Source of the DNA: an uncultured Bacteroides sp.
GTDB lineage: Bacteria > Bacteroidota > Bacteroidia > Chitinophagales > Chitinophagaceae
Length of the DNA: 64,000 bases
Reading direction: 5' to 3'
Assembly: GCA_902168085.1 (NCBI GenBank)
Contig: CABHOP010000052.1
Location: 24,468 to 88,467 of the forward strand
Part shown: positions 34,261-43,871 of the stretch, piece by piece
How the letters are laid out: every line of letters starts with the position of its first letter
How positions within the stretch are numbered: position 1 is the first letter of the stretch
The notes under the pieces: generated by a model
What the model saw: only the letters and a program-made list of their open reading frames with translations
Told to the model about the DNA's origin: nothing
The model's database searches: none
Program-made: the position numbers and the translations under genes

Positions 34261-35031
34261 CTATTCATTAATATTCTCCTGCAGCAGTAGTGCCGCACAT
34301 ACATTGGCAAACAGCAGCTTTTCTGCTTCTGTTCCCGGCCCTATATATACTTCGCCGTTATCTATCAACGATACTGCAGCCATTACATTCATATCCTTAT
34401 CTTTTATTTCAAAGCCTGCACTGCCAAAAGGCATTTCTGCTACTTTGCCATTCTTTTTCATTACATGCCATACCGGCTCTATAGTGTAGTAATCATCCCC
34501 ACGCCTTACAAAGCCTGCCGGTTGTTTTCGTCTTAGCTGCGCTTCCGAATTATCAAGAAACAATTCCCATGGTTCTTCCCCTCTTTTGTTTACTATGGAT
34601 ACCGAGTAGTTGTTCTGTGCTATTTCCGTGCTTTTAAACAGCGCAACCAATGACCCAGGTAGCCGCCTGGTGCCTTCTGCCGTGCCTACCAACAGGTCCC
34701 TTGCCTGTACACGGCTTACGGCCATTACGTCACTGGTATCACTGCCGTTGGTTAATCTAAAGTGTATAGATTGCCTGCCTTGCATATGCTCGGTCCATAT
34801 CATACCCGGGAAACCATCTATACCTGTCCATTTACGTATGGCAGAACGTTTCACCATGGTCGTACGATAACCCCCAAAGCTCAGTTTCTGTTTTATCATT
34901 ATACCCATACGCCCTTTCACTGCCAAGTCTTGCTGCTGGCTGCGCAGTGGCTCCCCGGTTGCTATTTTAAACCCTGCATACATACTACTATTCATACACA
35001 GGGCAATCGCTAATAGAAACAATCCTTTCAT
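34261..35031 (-). CDS. Secreted protein of unknown function
   Basis: About 256 residues from the ATG at 35031, chosen because it begins the signal peptide directly (KGLFLLAIALCMNSSMYA); an ATG at 35052 would add 7 residues. The mature protein has no recognised domain. Features are a basic first half (GRMGIMIKQKLSFGGYRTT) with DGFPGMIWTEH, reminiscent of but not equal to the GLPGLI motif, and a hydrophobic C-terminus. It stands alone between the tRNA and mqnD, facing left. It is probably periplasmic or outer-membrane associated; function unknown. Confidence 0.65.
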   Translation of the reverse strand: MKGLFLLAIALCMNSSMYAGFKIATGEPLRSQQQDLAVKGRMGIMIKQKLSFGGYRTTMVKRSAIRKWTGIDGFPGMIWTEHMQGRQSIHFRLTNGSDTSDVMAVSRVQARDLLVGTAEGTRRLPGSLVALFKSTEIAQNNYSVSIVNKRGEEPWELFLDNSEAQLRRKQPAGFVRRGDDYYTIEPVWHVMKKNGKVAEMPFGSAGFEIKDKDMNVMAAVSLIDNGEVYIGPGTEAEKLLFANVCAALLLQENINE

Positions 35032-35156
35032 AACATTTACATTTTGCTTCATGATAATAACGCGCCGCTATGCTTTTACCCCTATGCCTCTGTACAGATA
35101 AATTATACCTATGCCTTGCTACTATATAGCAATACGGCAACCATACTTGAATTACC

Positions 35157-35164
35157 TAATTTTG
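35157..35164 (+). promoter_or_regulatory. -7 box directly before mqnD
   Basis: TAATTTTG ends 4 bases before the mqnD ATG. No good -33 box is found at the normal distance. If used, transcription would begin at or within the start codon. Confidence 0.5.
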
Positions 35165-35168
35165 CAGC

Positions 35169-35999
35169 ATGGTTTTAACACTCGGATTTAGCCCTTGCCC
35201 AAACGATACATTCATTTTCGATGCGATGATAAACGGCAAGGTGGATACAAAAGGCCTGCAGTTTGATTATGTGATGGAAGATGTGGAAACACTGAACAAC
35301 TGGGCGGCTGAAGGAAAACTGGATATTACCAAGCTTAGCTATAATGCCTTTCTGCATACGGTAGATAAATATGCGCTATTGCACAGCGGTAGTGCCCTGG
35401 GTAAAGGCGTAGGGCCATTGCTCATTGCTAAGCAACCGATAGACTTAAGTACCTCAAAAGACTTGCGCATAGCTATCCCCGGTGTTAATACAACTGCCAA
35501 CCTGTTATTATCCCTGGCATTGCCCGATGCTAAAAACAAAACAGAAGTGCTTTTCAGCGACATAGAAGCTGCTGTACTGAATGGCGAATTTGATGCAGGC
35601 CTCATCATACACGAAAGCCGCTTCACCTACCAGCAAAAAGGATTAGTTAAACTTATTGACCTGGGCGACTGGTGGGAACAGGAAATGAATGCCGCCATAC
35701 CGCTGGGTGGTATAGTGGTGCGCCGCAGCTTCAATAAAGAGCTGGCAGCTACCATAGATGGCATTATAAAAGACAGCCTGGCCTATGCCTGGAAACACTA
35801 CCCTGCTTTAACACCATTCATTACCCAGAATGCACAGGAAATGGAAGAAAGCGTCATGCGTCAACATATTGAGCTGTATGTAAACGACTATACCACCGAC
35901 CTTGGCTTAGAAGGGCGCCATGCTATCAATACATTATTTACAAAAGCAAAAGAGGCAGGACTGCTTAACGAAAACGCACCTGAATCGGTATTCTATTAG
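35169..35999 (+). CDS. mqnD: 1,4-dihydroxy-6-naphthoate synthase
   Basis: A 276-residue periplasmic-binding-protein-like enzyme without signal peptide. LGFSPCPNDTFIFDAM at residues 5-20 is diagnostic of MqnD, followed by EDVETLNNWA and GKGVGPLL. It converts cyclic dehypoxanthine futalosine to 1,4-dihydroxy-6-naphthoate. It overlaps the convergent hpt gene by 4 bases at the stop codons. With mqnB at 32058 it shows that the organism makes menaquinone by the futalosine route; mqnA, mqnC and mqnE are not in the window. Confidence 0.95.
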   Translation: MVLTLGFSPCPNDTFIFDAMINGKVDTKGLQFDYVMEDVETLNNWAAEGKLDITKLSYNAFLHTVDKYALLHSGSALGKGVGPLLIAKQPIDLSTSKDLRIAIPGVNTTANLLLSLALPDAKNKTEVLFSDIEAAVLNGEFDAGLIIHESRFTYQQKGLVKLIDLGDWWEQEMNAAIPLGGIVVRRSFNKELAATIDGIIKDSLAYAWKHYPALTPFITQNAQEMEESVMRQHIELYVNDYTTDLGLEGRHAINTLFTKAKEAGLLNENAPESVFY

Positions 36000-36535
36000 T
36001 CGTTTACTAAAGTATACAAGTCGGGCAGGTTGCGGCCAAGGCCATCATAATCCAGCCCATAGCCTACTACAAAATTATTGGGTATCTCAAAGCCTATATA
36101 CTTTGTGCTGATGTCATATTGTAATGCTTCCGGCTTACTCAGGAAACATGCAATACTAAGCGATGCAGGCTGCCTTTGAATGATATCCGGCAGGAAAGCA
36201 TGCAGTGTTTTACCCGTATCTACTATATCTTCTACTATAATCACATGCCTGTCGGTTACAGACTCTTCCATCCCTATGGCCGTGATAACATTGCCTGTAG
36301 ATGATGTGCCCTTGTAAGATGCCAGCTTTATAAAGGATATCTCTGCCGCAGTGCTGATATTTCGAAACAAGTCGGCAGCAAACACAAATGAACCATTAAG
36401 GATGCCTATCAGCAGCGGGTTCTTGCCTTCATAGTCGGCACTTATCTGTTGCCCCAGTGCGGCCACACGTTGCTGTATAGCCTCGTTGCTGATATACGTT
36501 TTAAACTGCTTGTCATGCACTTGCACTATGGCCAT
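35996..36535 (-). CDS. hpt: Hypoxanthine phosphoribosyltransferase
   Basis: A 179-residue type I phosphoribosyltransferase. The PRPP-binding loop VIIVEDIVDTGKTL near residue 100 and the flexible-loop region KLASYKGTSSTG near 72 are typical of Hpt; GFEIPNNFVVGYGLDYDG is the base-binding end. It salvages hypoxanthine and guanine. It starts 3 bases after the glucosaminidase gene stop, so it is in an operon with it. Cytosolic. Confidence 0.95.
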   Translation of the reverse strand: MAIVQVHDKQFKTYISNEAIQQRVAALGQQISADYEGKNPLLIGILNGSFVFAADLFRNISTAAEISFIKLASYKGTSSTGNVITAIGMEESVTDRHVIIVEDIVDTGKTLHAFLPDIIQRQPASLSIACFLSKPEALQYDISTKYIGFEIPNNFVVGYGLDYDGLGRNLPDLYTLVND

Positions 36536-36538
36536 ATG

Positions 36539-38512
36539 CTATTGTTTTACACGCAATTTCTGCCCTTCTTTTATAGCACCGAAGTTCAGGTTGTTCCATT
36601 CCGTCAGTTGCTTCACCGTAATGCCATTACGCTTGGCTATGCTAAAACCGGTATCACCTTTCTTTACCGTATAGAATTTTTCTCCTTCAGCACTGTTTGC
36701 CTGTATGGCCACAGGTGTAGTTGGTGCAGCTTCAGTTGTTACAGGTCTTGTTTCTTCAGCCGGCGCAGCATTAGCAGTACTAATGTTGTTTTGCTTTTTA
36801 TACACCACCCTGTCAAATTGCTTTTTCAATCTGTCCAGTTCGTCTGCAGGCTCTTCCTCTTCTTGTTTTGCTATAGCAACCGGCTTGCTTTCCTTTACTT
36901 CCGCAGTTTTTACTTCTGCATTGCTCACTTGCGGCATAGATGCCATTACCGATGTTGTACTTTGCATCGGCGCGCTAAAGGTCAGTGTTTCCGCTACCGC
37001 CTCTTTCTTAGGTGCAGGGGTTGCAGTAGCCACTACCGGCGTTTCTGCTTTTGCCTCTACTTCTGTTTCTTTTATATCAGCGGTTTTTACAATAGTGCTT
37101 TCTTCTTCCTTTGTCGGGTCTATAATAGCAGGGGCTTTCTGTTCTGCTATCGGTTCATTTACTACCGCAGGTGTTACTTCTTCTGCAGTCAATGCTACAG
37201 TTACAGGCACATTGTCTATTGTGGTAGCAGGTTCCTGGTAATCGTTTGTTACTCTTATATTTTTATTAGCTGTTTGCCTGGCAGGTGCATTTGCTGCAGG
37301 GATATTGGCACTAGCCGGTGCTGCTGCAGGCGCAGCAATAACCGGCGTATTGTTTGCGGCTATATTAGTTGAATTTGCCTTCTTAGTACTTACTACCGGT
37401 TTTTCATATGTTACTTTTTGCAGTTGTAATACAGAACCCGGCACTGGCTCCTCACCTGCTTGCAGCAGGTTCATCTCCATCAGCGATTTTGTCTGCACAC
37501 CTTCTATCTGCGAAATAGCAAACAGCGTTTCGCCCGGTTTCACTACGTGTGTAGGGCGTACACCTTTCGTTGATTTTTTTTCAAGGTACAGGTACATATC
37601 CTGTGGCAAGGGGCGCTCGTCTATTTCATTTATAGACAGCAGCTTTGCATAGCGTATATCTGCCTTGTAAGCATATTCCAGCGGTGTATAGCCCTTGCGT
37701 GCATAAATAGCTTTCAGGCCATTCACTTTTACTATTTGTCCATAGGCAGGTGCTGCGGCCTTATTGCCATTGTCACCTTTAGGGGTAAATGGCGTAACGA
37801 TTTTGGGTGCAGCAGACGCTGCAGTTGCAGGCACAGTAGCTGCTGTAGCAACCACAGGTGCAGAAGCCATTTCAGGTGCATCATTTTCCGGTACTATTTC
37901 ATCCCTTGTAGCATACCTGCTGCCATTTACTTCTGCTCCAGCTGCATTTACATTAGATGCGTATTTAGCGCCCAAGTCTTCTTTATTCTCCATCGCTGCA
38001 TAGGTATATTCCTGCAGGCGATAATCTTCTATCAGCTTTATCAGCATATGGGCGTAGCGAGGGTTGGTAGCATAGCCGCAACGCTTCAGGCCCATAGCCC
38101 AGCCCGCATAGTCCGTAGTCGATAGCTTGAAAAGCTCTGCATAACGCGGGTTTTTCAGCAGGTAGTCAGAGTGGTCTTTATAGGAATGGTCAGAGCTTGG
38201 GTATTTTCTGAAACATTCGTTAGGCGCATCATCTGTATGCGCAAATGTTTCGCCCTGCCATTCTTTTTTGCATTTTATACCAAAGTGATTGTTGGCCATG
38301 GTTGCCAGTTCACTGGCGCCTGCACTGGTTTCATGTATACCTTGTGCCAGCGTAATGGCGGCCGGTATACCACAGCGCTGCTGTTCCGCGCACGCCAGGC
38401 CTTTATATTGGTCTATATAGTTTTTTACACGCAGCTCATACGTGGCACTGGTTTGCGCATGTACCGTCATTGCTGATACTATAAACAGGCAGCCCGCCAT
38501 CACTTTTTTCAT
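36539..38512 (-). CDS. Glucosaminidase (GH73) with LysM domains
   Basis: A 657-residue secreted cell-wall enzyme. Signal peptide 1-19 (ends VHAQ). Residues about 25-165 are a GH73 beta-N-acetylglucosaminidase domain with the catalytic glutamate in GIHETSAGASELA (Glu61). LysM domains lie at 321-366 (VVKPGETLFAISQ) and 611-657 (YTVKKGDTGFSIAKRN), with a degenerate one near 258-312. A 240-residue Ala/Thr/Val/Glu-rich linker separates the last two. It probably trims peptidoglycan in the periplasm. Co-transcribed with hpt. Confidence 0.92.
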   Translation of the reverse strand: MKKVMAGCLFIVSAMTVHAQTSATYELRVKNYIDQYKGLACAEQQRCGIPAAITLAQGIHETSAGASELATMANNHFGIKCKKEWQGETFAHTDDAPNECFRKYPSSDHSYKDHSDYLLKNPRYAELFKLSTTDYAGWAMGLKRCGYATNPRYAHMLIKLIEDYRLQEYTYAAMENKEDLGAKYASNVNAAGAEVNGSRYATRDEIVPENDAPEMASAPVVATAATVPATAASAAPKIVTPFTPKGDNGNKAAAPAYGQIVKVNGLKAIYARKGYTPLEYAYKADIRYAKLLSINEIDERPLPQDMYLYLEKKSTKGVRPTHVVKPGETLFAISQIEGVQTKSLMEMNLLQAGEEPVPGSVLQLQKVTYEKPVVSTKKANSTNIAANNTPVIAAPAAAPASANIPAANAPARQTANKNIRVTNDYQEPATTIDNVPVTVALTAEEVTPAVVNEPIAEQKAPAIIDPTKEEESTIVKTADIKETEVEAKAETPVVATATPAPKKEAVAETLTFSAPMQSTTSVMASMPQVSNAEVKTAEVKESKPVAIAKQEEEEPADELDRLKKQFDRVVYKKQNNISTANAAPAEETRPVTTEAAPTTPVAIQANSAEGEKFYTVKKGDTGFSIAKRNGITVKQLTEWNNLNFGAIKEGQKLRVKQ

Positions 38513-38527
38513 ATGCTATTTACTTTA

Positions 38528-39181
38528 TCAGTTAGCTATTTTTCTCATTATCGTTATACCATCGCGTACCGGCATCAGCACTTGCTCCACTCTTGCATCA
38601 TCCCTTACTTTCTGGTTGAAGGCATGGATGGCTTTGGCATTTTTGCTTTGCTGGTCTTCAGGCAGTATTACTTCCCCGTCATACAGTACATTATCGGCCA
38701 GTATAAAACCGCCTATGGGCACTTTGTCAAATACAAGGTCGTAATACAGGTGATAGTTTTGTTTATCGGCATCTATGAACACCAGGTCGAACTTCTCATC
38801 TATCGCCGGGATGATATCGCCGGCCTTGCCTATATGTTGGGTTATTTTCTTCTCTAATCCCGCGTTGCAAAAATAACGAAAACACATGTCTTGCAGCTCT
38901 TCATTTATATCAATTGTATGCAAATGCCCATCTTCGGTCAATCCCTGTGCCAGGCAGATGGCGGAATAGCCGGTATAGGTGCCTACTTCCAGTATGCGGT
39001 GCGGTTTCAGCATATGGCTCAGCATTTGCAATATGCTGCCCTGCAAATGCCCCGATAACATTACGGGTAATTCTATCTTTAAGTGGGTTTCCCTGTTCAG
39101 CGCTGCAAGCAGCTCATTTTCAGGGGTTGTAAAGTCTTCCGCGTAATCGTTTATCGTTTGGGGGATCAGTAATTTTGTCAT
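38528..39181 (-). CDS. O-methyltransferase (PF01596 type)
   Basis: A 217-residue class I SAM methyltransferase of the caffeoyl-CoA/catechol O-methyltransferase group. ILEVGTYTGYSAICLA near residue 62 is motif I; DLVFIDADKQNY near 130 is the metal-binding site, and ILADNVLYDGEV near 157 supplies another metal ligand. It depends on a divalent metal. The natural substrate is unknown; such genes are present in most Bacteroidota. It shares one base with the start of the LOG-family gene region and has 15 bases to the glucosaminidase start. Confidence 0.92.
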   Translation of the reverse strand: MTKLLIPQTINDYAEDFTTPENELLAALNRETHLKIELPVMLSGHLQGSILQMLSHMLKPHRILEVGTYTGYSAICLAQGLTEDGHLHTIDINEELQDMCFRYFCNAGLEKKITQHIGKAGDIIPAIDEKFDLVFIDADKQNYHLYYDLVFDKVPIGGFILADNVLYDGEVILPEDQQSKNAKAIHAFNQKVRDDARVEQVLMPVRDGITIMRKIAN

Positions 39182-39879
39182 TAGAAGTTGGGTTGCAGCT
39201 TGTTGTGAGAATAAAATTCATGCAGGTAGTTCACTACTTCATCCGGTTTGTCAAAGATGCGTATCATTTCCAGGTCACCGGGGCTGATGTTGCCTTCTTC
39301 TTCCAGCATCACTTCGCGCATCCAGTCAAAGAGGCCATTCCAGTATTTAGAGCCCATGCATATCATAGGTGTCTGGGTAAATTTCCGGGTCTGTATCAGC
39401 GTAGCTATTTCAAAAAACTCATCCATAGTACCCCATCCGCCCGGCATCATAATAAAGCCCTGCGAATATTTGGCAAACATCACTTTACGTACAAAAAAGT
39501 AATCAAAGAAAAGGGCGTTATCCCTGTCTATGAATGGATTGCCGTTCTGCTCAAAAGGCAGGGCAATATTCAATCCTACGGAGCGGCCACCTGCCATATT
39601 AGCACCTTTATTACCGGCTTCCATAATGCCGGGCCCGCCACCTGTTATAATGCCAAAACCTTCTTCGGCCAGGCGTTTCGCTACTTCTACGGTTAGTTGA
39701 TAGTATTTATGATCTACCTTCGTACGGGCTGAACCAAAAATAGATATACAAGGGCCAATCTTGGCGAGGGTTTCAAACCCCTGCACAAACTCAGCCATTA
39801 TTTTAAAAACCTGCCAGCTGCTGTGTGCACGGGTTTCAGTCCAGTCCCGCAGCTTTATATTCGTGAGTTTATCTTTCAT
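39181..39879 (-). CDS. LOG family / TIGR00730 Rossmann-fold hydrolase
   Basis: A 232-residue protein with SIFGSARTK near residue 46, GGGPGIMEAGNKGA near 78 and the active-site motif PGGWGTMDE near 140. LOG-family proteins cleave nucleoside 5-prime-monophosphates to ribose phosphate and base (cytokinin or general nucleotide turnover). It lies between a symporter (1 base) and the O-methyltransferase, in one operon. The substrate is not fixed by sequence. Confidence 0.92.
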   Translation of the reverse strand: MKDKLTNIKLRDWTETRAHSSWQVFKIMAEFVQGFETLAKIGPCISIFGSARTKVDHKYYQLTVEVAKRLAEEGFGIITGGGPGIMEAGNKGANMAGGRSVGLNIALPFEQNGNPFIDRDNALFFDYFFVRKVMFAKYSQGFIMMPGGWGTMDEFFEIATLIQTRKFTQTPMICMGSKYWNGLFDWMREVMLEEEGNISPGDLEMIRIFDKPDEVVNYLHEFYSHNKLQPNF

Positions 39880-39880
39880 A

Positions 39881-41350
39881 TTACAATCCTGTCAACCGCG
39901 GCTGACTTTCTTTCTTGGAGAACAAAAATAACAGCAAAAAGGTCAAAGCGGCGTTAATGATGAGCAGTTCGGTGCCTATTGTATAGCCTCCCAGCCATTC
40001 TTTGTCGTGCTGTTTTAATATATAACAAAGTATAGGTGCTGCTACACACACAACCGGTACGCTATTACTATTCACTTCCCGTTTGGTAAATATGCCGAAT
40101 ACGAACAATGCCAGCAGTGGCCCATATGTATAGCCCGCTACCACCAGCAGCGTTTGTATCAATGAACCATTATCTACTTCACGAAAGAAGAATACACAGG
40201 CAAGGAATATCAGTGCAAATGCATTATGCACCATCAGGCGCATGCGCGCCTTTTTCTTTTCATCCCAGTCTTCTCTTCTTTTAATGCCCAGTATATCTAT
40301 ACAGAAGGAAGACGTAAGCGCGGTAAGCGCACCATCTGCACTGGGGAACAGTGCCGACACCAAACCTATCAGGAAACAAACGGTAATAAAAAACGGCAAC
40401 CCGCTCTTAACTGCTATGGTCGGGAATAAATCATCACCCACGGCTGTAATGCCTTTCGCATTAGCATACAAATGCAATAAGCCACCCAGCAGCAGGAAGA
40501 TGAAATTGGCCGCCAGCAGCGTAAAGCAAAAAGTGATCATATTCTTCTTCGAATCCTTCAGGTTGCTCACACTGATGTTCTTCTGCATCATTTCCTGGTC
40601 CAGACCTGTCATGGCTATGGTGATAAAGGCACCACCCAATACTTGTTTCAGAAAGAAGTTGCCTGCCATCGGGTCGGTACGTATCATTTGTGTATAGCCT
40701 TTTTTCTGCATGGCGGCCCATGTACCACCAAAATCCAGCCCCAGTGTATGCATGATATATATCACACACACCAGCAATGCCAGTATCATAAAGGTAGTTT
40801 GCAGGGTATCGGTCCACACGATGGTCTTCACACCACCTCTGTAAGTGTACAGTAATATCAATGCCAGTATTACAATAGCAGTAACTTCAAACGATATGCC
40901 CATATCTTCCAGCACAAATTTCTCCAGCACTTTTATTACCAGGTATAGCCGTAGTGTAGCCCCCAGCGTGCGCGACAGGATAAAGAACAAAGCACCTGTT
41001 TTATAGGATGTCATGCCCAGCCGCCTTTCCAGGTAGGTATAGATGGAGGTGAGCTGCATTTTATAATAAATAGGCAGCAGTATAAATGCCACTGCAAAGT
41101 AGCCCAACCAGTAGCCTATCACTACCTGGAAATAATCAAACCCTGCATTACCCACCGTACCCGGTACCGATATGAAGGTCATACCCGATAGGGAAGTACC
41201 TATCATACCAAACGCCACCACCCACCACTTACTGTTGCGGTTGCCTATGAAGAACGATTCGTTATTGGAATGGCGTGATGTATAAAATGCAATACCCAGC
41301 AGCAATGCAAAATAGGCAAGCACAATAGAAAGCAATATAGCCGAACTCAT
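39881..41350 (-). CDS. Sodium:solute symporter family protein
   Basis: A 489-residue membrane protein with about 13 hydrophobic helices. GTSLSGMTFISVPG near residue 52 is the SSS core with the unwound first helix, and FPSADGALTALTSSFCIDI near 330 is the sodium-site helix. The family carries sugars, amino acids, sialic acid or vitamins with sodium; the substrate cannot be named. It begins the three-gene operon with the LOG and O-methyltransferase genes. Confidence 0.92.
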   Translation of the reverse strand: MSSAILLSIVLAYFALLLGIAFYTSRHSNNESFFIGNRNSKWWVVAFGMIGTSLSGMTFISVPGTVGNAGFDYFQVVIGYWLGYFAVAFILLPIYYKMQLTSIYTYLERRLGMTSYKTGALFFILSRTLGATLRLYLVIKVLEKFVLEDMGISFEVTAIVILALILLYTYRGGVKTIVWTDTLQTTFMILALLVCVIYIMHTLGLDFGGTWAAMQKKGYTQMIRTDPMAGNFFLKQVLGGAFITIAMTGLDQEMMQKNISVSNLKDSKKNMITFCFTLLAANFIFLLLGGLLHLYANAKGITAVGDDLFPTIAVKSGLPFFITVCFLIGLVSALFPSADGALTALTSSFCIDILGIKRREDWDEKKKARMRLMVHNAFALIFLACVFFFREVDNGSLIQTLLVVAGYTYGPLLALFVFGIFTKREVNSNSVPVVCVAAPILCYILKQHDKEWLGGYTIGTELLIINAALTFLLLFLFSKKESQPRLTGL

Positions 41351-41411
41351 GGGCGTGAAAATAGGGAGAAATGCTGATTATTCTCCCTGTATGGCTATGG
41401 TACTATATATA

Positions 41412-42053
41412 TTAGAACCCGGCTACAATACCAAAACGTATGGCTATGGTACCACGATACGGGCTGTACTTATCCTGTATCACATCATAAAGGCCCATTA
41501 CGATGATGCTCACTCTTTCTGATACCGGCTGGCGCAGGCCACCACCCACCAGCAATGAAGGCGCATTATACTTTACGTTCTGCGACAGGATATTTCCGGG
41601 AGCTATCGTATCGTTATAATATTCTTTATAATTTATAAAATTGTGCTCGTACTCTACATGTGCAAAGATGTTGTTCCACAGCACATAACGCATCCACACG
41701 CTGGGCGAAAAAGAATTAGAACTTAATGGTTTCCGTGTTTGTGTACCTATGGAAGGGTCATAAACTGTAAAAAAGTTCTTTATCCTGTAATATTGGTAAC
41801 CCATACCAAGGCCTGCAGAAAAATTATCTGAAAAGCGGTAGCCTACTATAGGTGCTACATTCACATTTGTTACCGTACCGAAACCAAAGCCGAAACCGCC
41901 ACCAAATATGATATTGCTGGCATCAAAGCCTTTATCTTTTTTTACCCTTGTCTTATTATTTTCATCTACCGGGCGTCCGCTGCTGCTATATACTTCCTGT
42001 GCCGATGCCTGCATGCCCAGGCATACCAGTATTACAAATGCTATATATTTCAT
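41412..42053 (-). CDS. Outer-membrane beta-barrel protein, function unknown
   Basis: A 213-residue protein with signal peptide (KYIAFVILVCLGMQASAQ). The mature part is made of amphipathic strands such as GYRFSDNFSAGLGMGYQYY and SVWMRYVLWNNIFAHVEYE, and a C-terminal IAIRFGIVAGF ending in phenylalanine, which is the usual end of outer-membrane barrels. It lies 61 bases upstream of the symporter start region on the same strand. It fits an 8-strand porin-like fold; the role is unknown. Confidence 0.78.
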   Translation of the reverse strand: MKYIAFVILVCLGMQASAQEVYSSSGRPVDENNKTRVKKDKGFDASNIIFGGGFGFGFGTVTNVNVAPIVGYRFSDNFSAGLGMGYQYYRIKNFFTVYDPSIGTQTRKPLSSNSFSPSVWMRYVLWNNIFAHVEYEHNFINYKEYYNDTIAPGNILSQNVKYNAPSLLVGGGLRQPVSERVSIIVMGLYDVIQDKYSPYRGTIAIRFGIVAGF

Positions 42054-42152
42054 GTCTGGTAAACTGTAGTGTACGAAGTTAAGGTTTAAAACGGTTTGTC
42101 TGCCCTTATATTGTCAATTATGAAGCTTCGCAGCATAAAATTGTCTTAAAGA

Positions 42153-43559
42153 TCAGTCGGCAAATATCTTACCGGGATTCAATATGTGATTCGGGTCGAA
42201 GATGTTTTTGATGTCTTTCATCAGTTGCAATTGCACCTTGCCAAAGGCTATATCCATATAGCTTTTCTGCACCAGCCCTATACCGTGTTCGCCCGATATG
42301 GTACCCCCTAACCGTACCACTTCTTTAAAGAGCTCACGTATACCCTGCGGCAGTTTATGGTTCCAGTCATCATCGCTCATGTCAGCCTTCACTATGTTCA
42401 CATGCAGGTTGCCATCACCTGCATGCCCATAGCATACCGACTGAAAGCCGTATTCCTTACCTATTTTTTTGATGATGCTCAATAGTTCCGGCAGTTCTGC
42501 CCTTGGAACAACGGTATCTTCTTCTTTATATATCGAATTGCTCTTTACTGCCTCGCCCACTTTGCGCCGCAATGCCCACAGCATCTGCTTCTGCTCATGG
42601 GTATCGGCAAAGAGTATATCATCTGTATCAAAGCGCTGCACAATGCCCGATATAGCTTCCATGTCTTTATACAACTCTTCTATATTATTGCCATCCACTT
42701 CTATCAGCAGGTGCGCCTGTATAGCATCGGGCAGGGCTATGCCTTCTGCTTTTGTATAGCGCATCGACCATTCCAGTGCATCGCGCTCCATAAACTCCAG
42801 CGCCGATGGTGTATAGCCCGCCATGAATATGGCATTCACGGCTTCGCAAGCCTGTATGGCCGAGCGGAAGGGCACCAGCATCAGCAGGTCATGCTGCACA
42901 GCGGGCACCAGTTTCAGTACTATCTTGGTAATGATACCGAGTGTCCCTTCACTACCCACTATCAGTTGTGTCAGGTTATAACCTGTAGCATTCTTCAGCA
43001 CATTAGCCCCTGTCCATATCACTTCGCCATTAGGCAATACCACTTCCAGGTTCAGCACATAGTCTTTCACCACACCGTATTTTACCGCCCTGGGCCCTCC
43101 TGAGTTCTCAGACACGTTGCCACCTATAAAACAGGAACCTTTGCTGGCCGGGTCGGGCGGGTAAAACAAGCCTTCCGCCTTCACCGCTTCCTGCAGCACT
43201 TGCGTTATCACACCCGGTTCTGTCATCACCTGCAGGTTGCGTTTATCTATATGCAGTATCTTGTCAAAGCGCTTCATATCCAGCACCACGCCACCATGCA
43301 CGGCCAGTGCACCGCCGCTAAGGCCTGTACCTGCACCACGCGGGGTTACCGGTACGTGGTGTTCGTTGCAGTATTTCATAATACTGCTCACGGCGCTTAC
43401 TGTTTGTGGTTGTATCACTACTTCAGGCAGGTAATGCAGGTCTTCAGTCTGGTCGCTGGCACTATTCTGTAGTACTTCTTCATCTGTAAATACACCTGCT
43501 ATCCCTTCTATCGATTTAAAAAAGTTCAGGTCGGCTTCGGTTATCTTATGATATGCCAT
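42153..43559 (-). CDS. FAD-linked oxidase, glycolate/lactate dehydrogenase type
   Basis: About 468 residues from the ATG at 43559 (AYHKITEADL), preferred over 43580. The PCMH-type FAD domain has RGAGTGLSGGALAV near residue 80 and GGNVSENSGGPRAVKYG near 130. The C-terminal cap has YGHAGDGNLHVNI and GTISGEHGIGLVQK, both typical of GlcD and D-lactate dehydrogenases. It oxidises a 2-hydroxy acid such as glycolate or D-lactate. The partner subunits GlcE and GlcF are not next to it, so it may act alone like D-2-hydroxyglutarate or D-lactate dehydrogenases. Confidence 0.9.
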   Translation of the reverse strand: MAYHKITEADLNFFKSIEGIAGVFTDEEVLQNSASDQTEDLHYLPEVVIQPQTVSAVSSIMKYCNEHHVPVTPRGAGTGLSGGALAVHGGVVLDMKRFDKILHIDKRNLQVMTEPGVITQVLQEAVKAEGLFYPPDPASKGSCFIGGNVSENSGGPRAVKYGVVKDYVLNLEVVLPNGEVIWTGANVLKNATGYNLTQLIVGSEGTLGIITKIVLKLVPAVQHDLLMLVPFRSAIQACEAVNAIFMAGYTPSALEFMERDALEWSMRYTKAEGIALPDAIQAHLLIEVDGNNIEELYKDMEAISGIVQRFDTDDILFADTHEQKQMLWALRRKVGEAVKSNSIYKEEDTVVPRAELPELLSIIKKIGKEYGFQSVCYGHAGDGNLHVNIVKADMSDDDWNHKLPQGIRELFKEVVRLGGTISGEHGIGLVQKSYMDIAFGKVQLQLMKDIKNIFDPNHILNPGKIFAD

Positions 43560-43592
43560 GGCTGCAAAGTTCTGTTGCATCTGCCTAAAATA

Positions 43593-43621
43593 AAAATGCC
43601 CTCCGTTGCGGAAGGCATTTT
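43593..43621 (-). terminator. Terminator of the Cys/Lys-rich small protein gene
   Basis: Stem aaaatgcc and tccg against cgga and ggcatttt with one mismatch and a ttg loop; on the minus strand it is followed by ttttatttt. It lies 22 bases after the stop codon. Confidence 0.8.
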
Positions 43622-43643
43622 CAATATATCTAACCCGTAAGGA

Positions 43644-43853
43644 TTATGATTTCTTTTCGCTTTTTTTAGCGTCTTTGCTTTCTTCTTTCTTAGCTGTTTC
43701 GTCTTTGTGGCAAGATTTCTTGTCACCTTTCTTGCAGCACTCTTTCTTCTCTTCTTTCTTGCAGCAAGCTTTATCGCCCTTGCCTTTACCATCGCATGCA
43801 AAAGAAGCACCTGCTATCACGAGGGCACCCAGTAATAAAGTAAGTTTTTTCAT
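43644..43853 (-). CDS. Small secreted Cys/Lys-rich protein
   Basis: A 69-residue protein from the ATG at 43853; an ATG at 43877 would add 8 residues in front of the signal. Signal peptide KKLTLLLGALVIAGASFA, then Cys, so it might be a lipoprotein (GASFAC) or a soluble periplasmic protein. The mature part is almost all charged: ACCKKEEKKECCKKGDKKSC followed by a Lys/Glu tail. Six cysteines plus one histidine suggest metal binding (copper or zinc), but no family was recognised. It is alone with its own terminator. Confidence 0.75.
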   Translation of the reverse strand: MKKLTLLLGALVIAGASFACDGKGKGDKACCKKEEKKECCKKGDKKSCHKDETAKKEESKDAKKSEKKS

Positions 43854-43871
43854 ATCAGATGTTTTAAAAAA

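Noticed and set aside
36449..37372. A 307-codon plus-strand frame opposite the hpt and glucosaminidase genes
   Set aside because: It is very rich in Cys, Arg, Phe and Tyr, as expected of a shadow of the Ala/Thr/Val-rich linker and not of a real protein.
43541..43810. An 89-codon minus-strand frame rich in Lys and Arg overlapping the Cys/Lys-rich gene
   Set aside because: It is another frame of the same repetitive DNA; the frame at 43644-43853 has a signal peptide, a stop and a terminator that fit.
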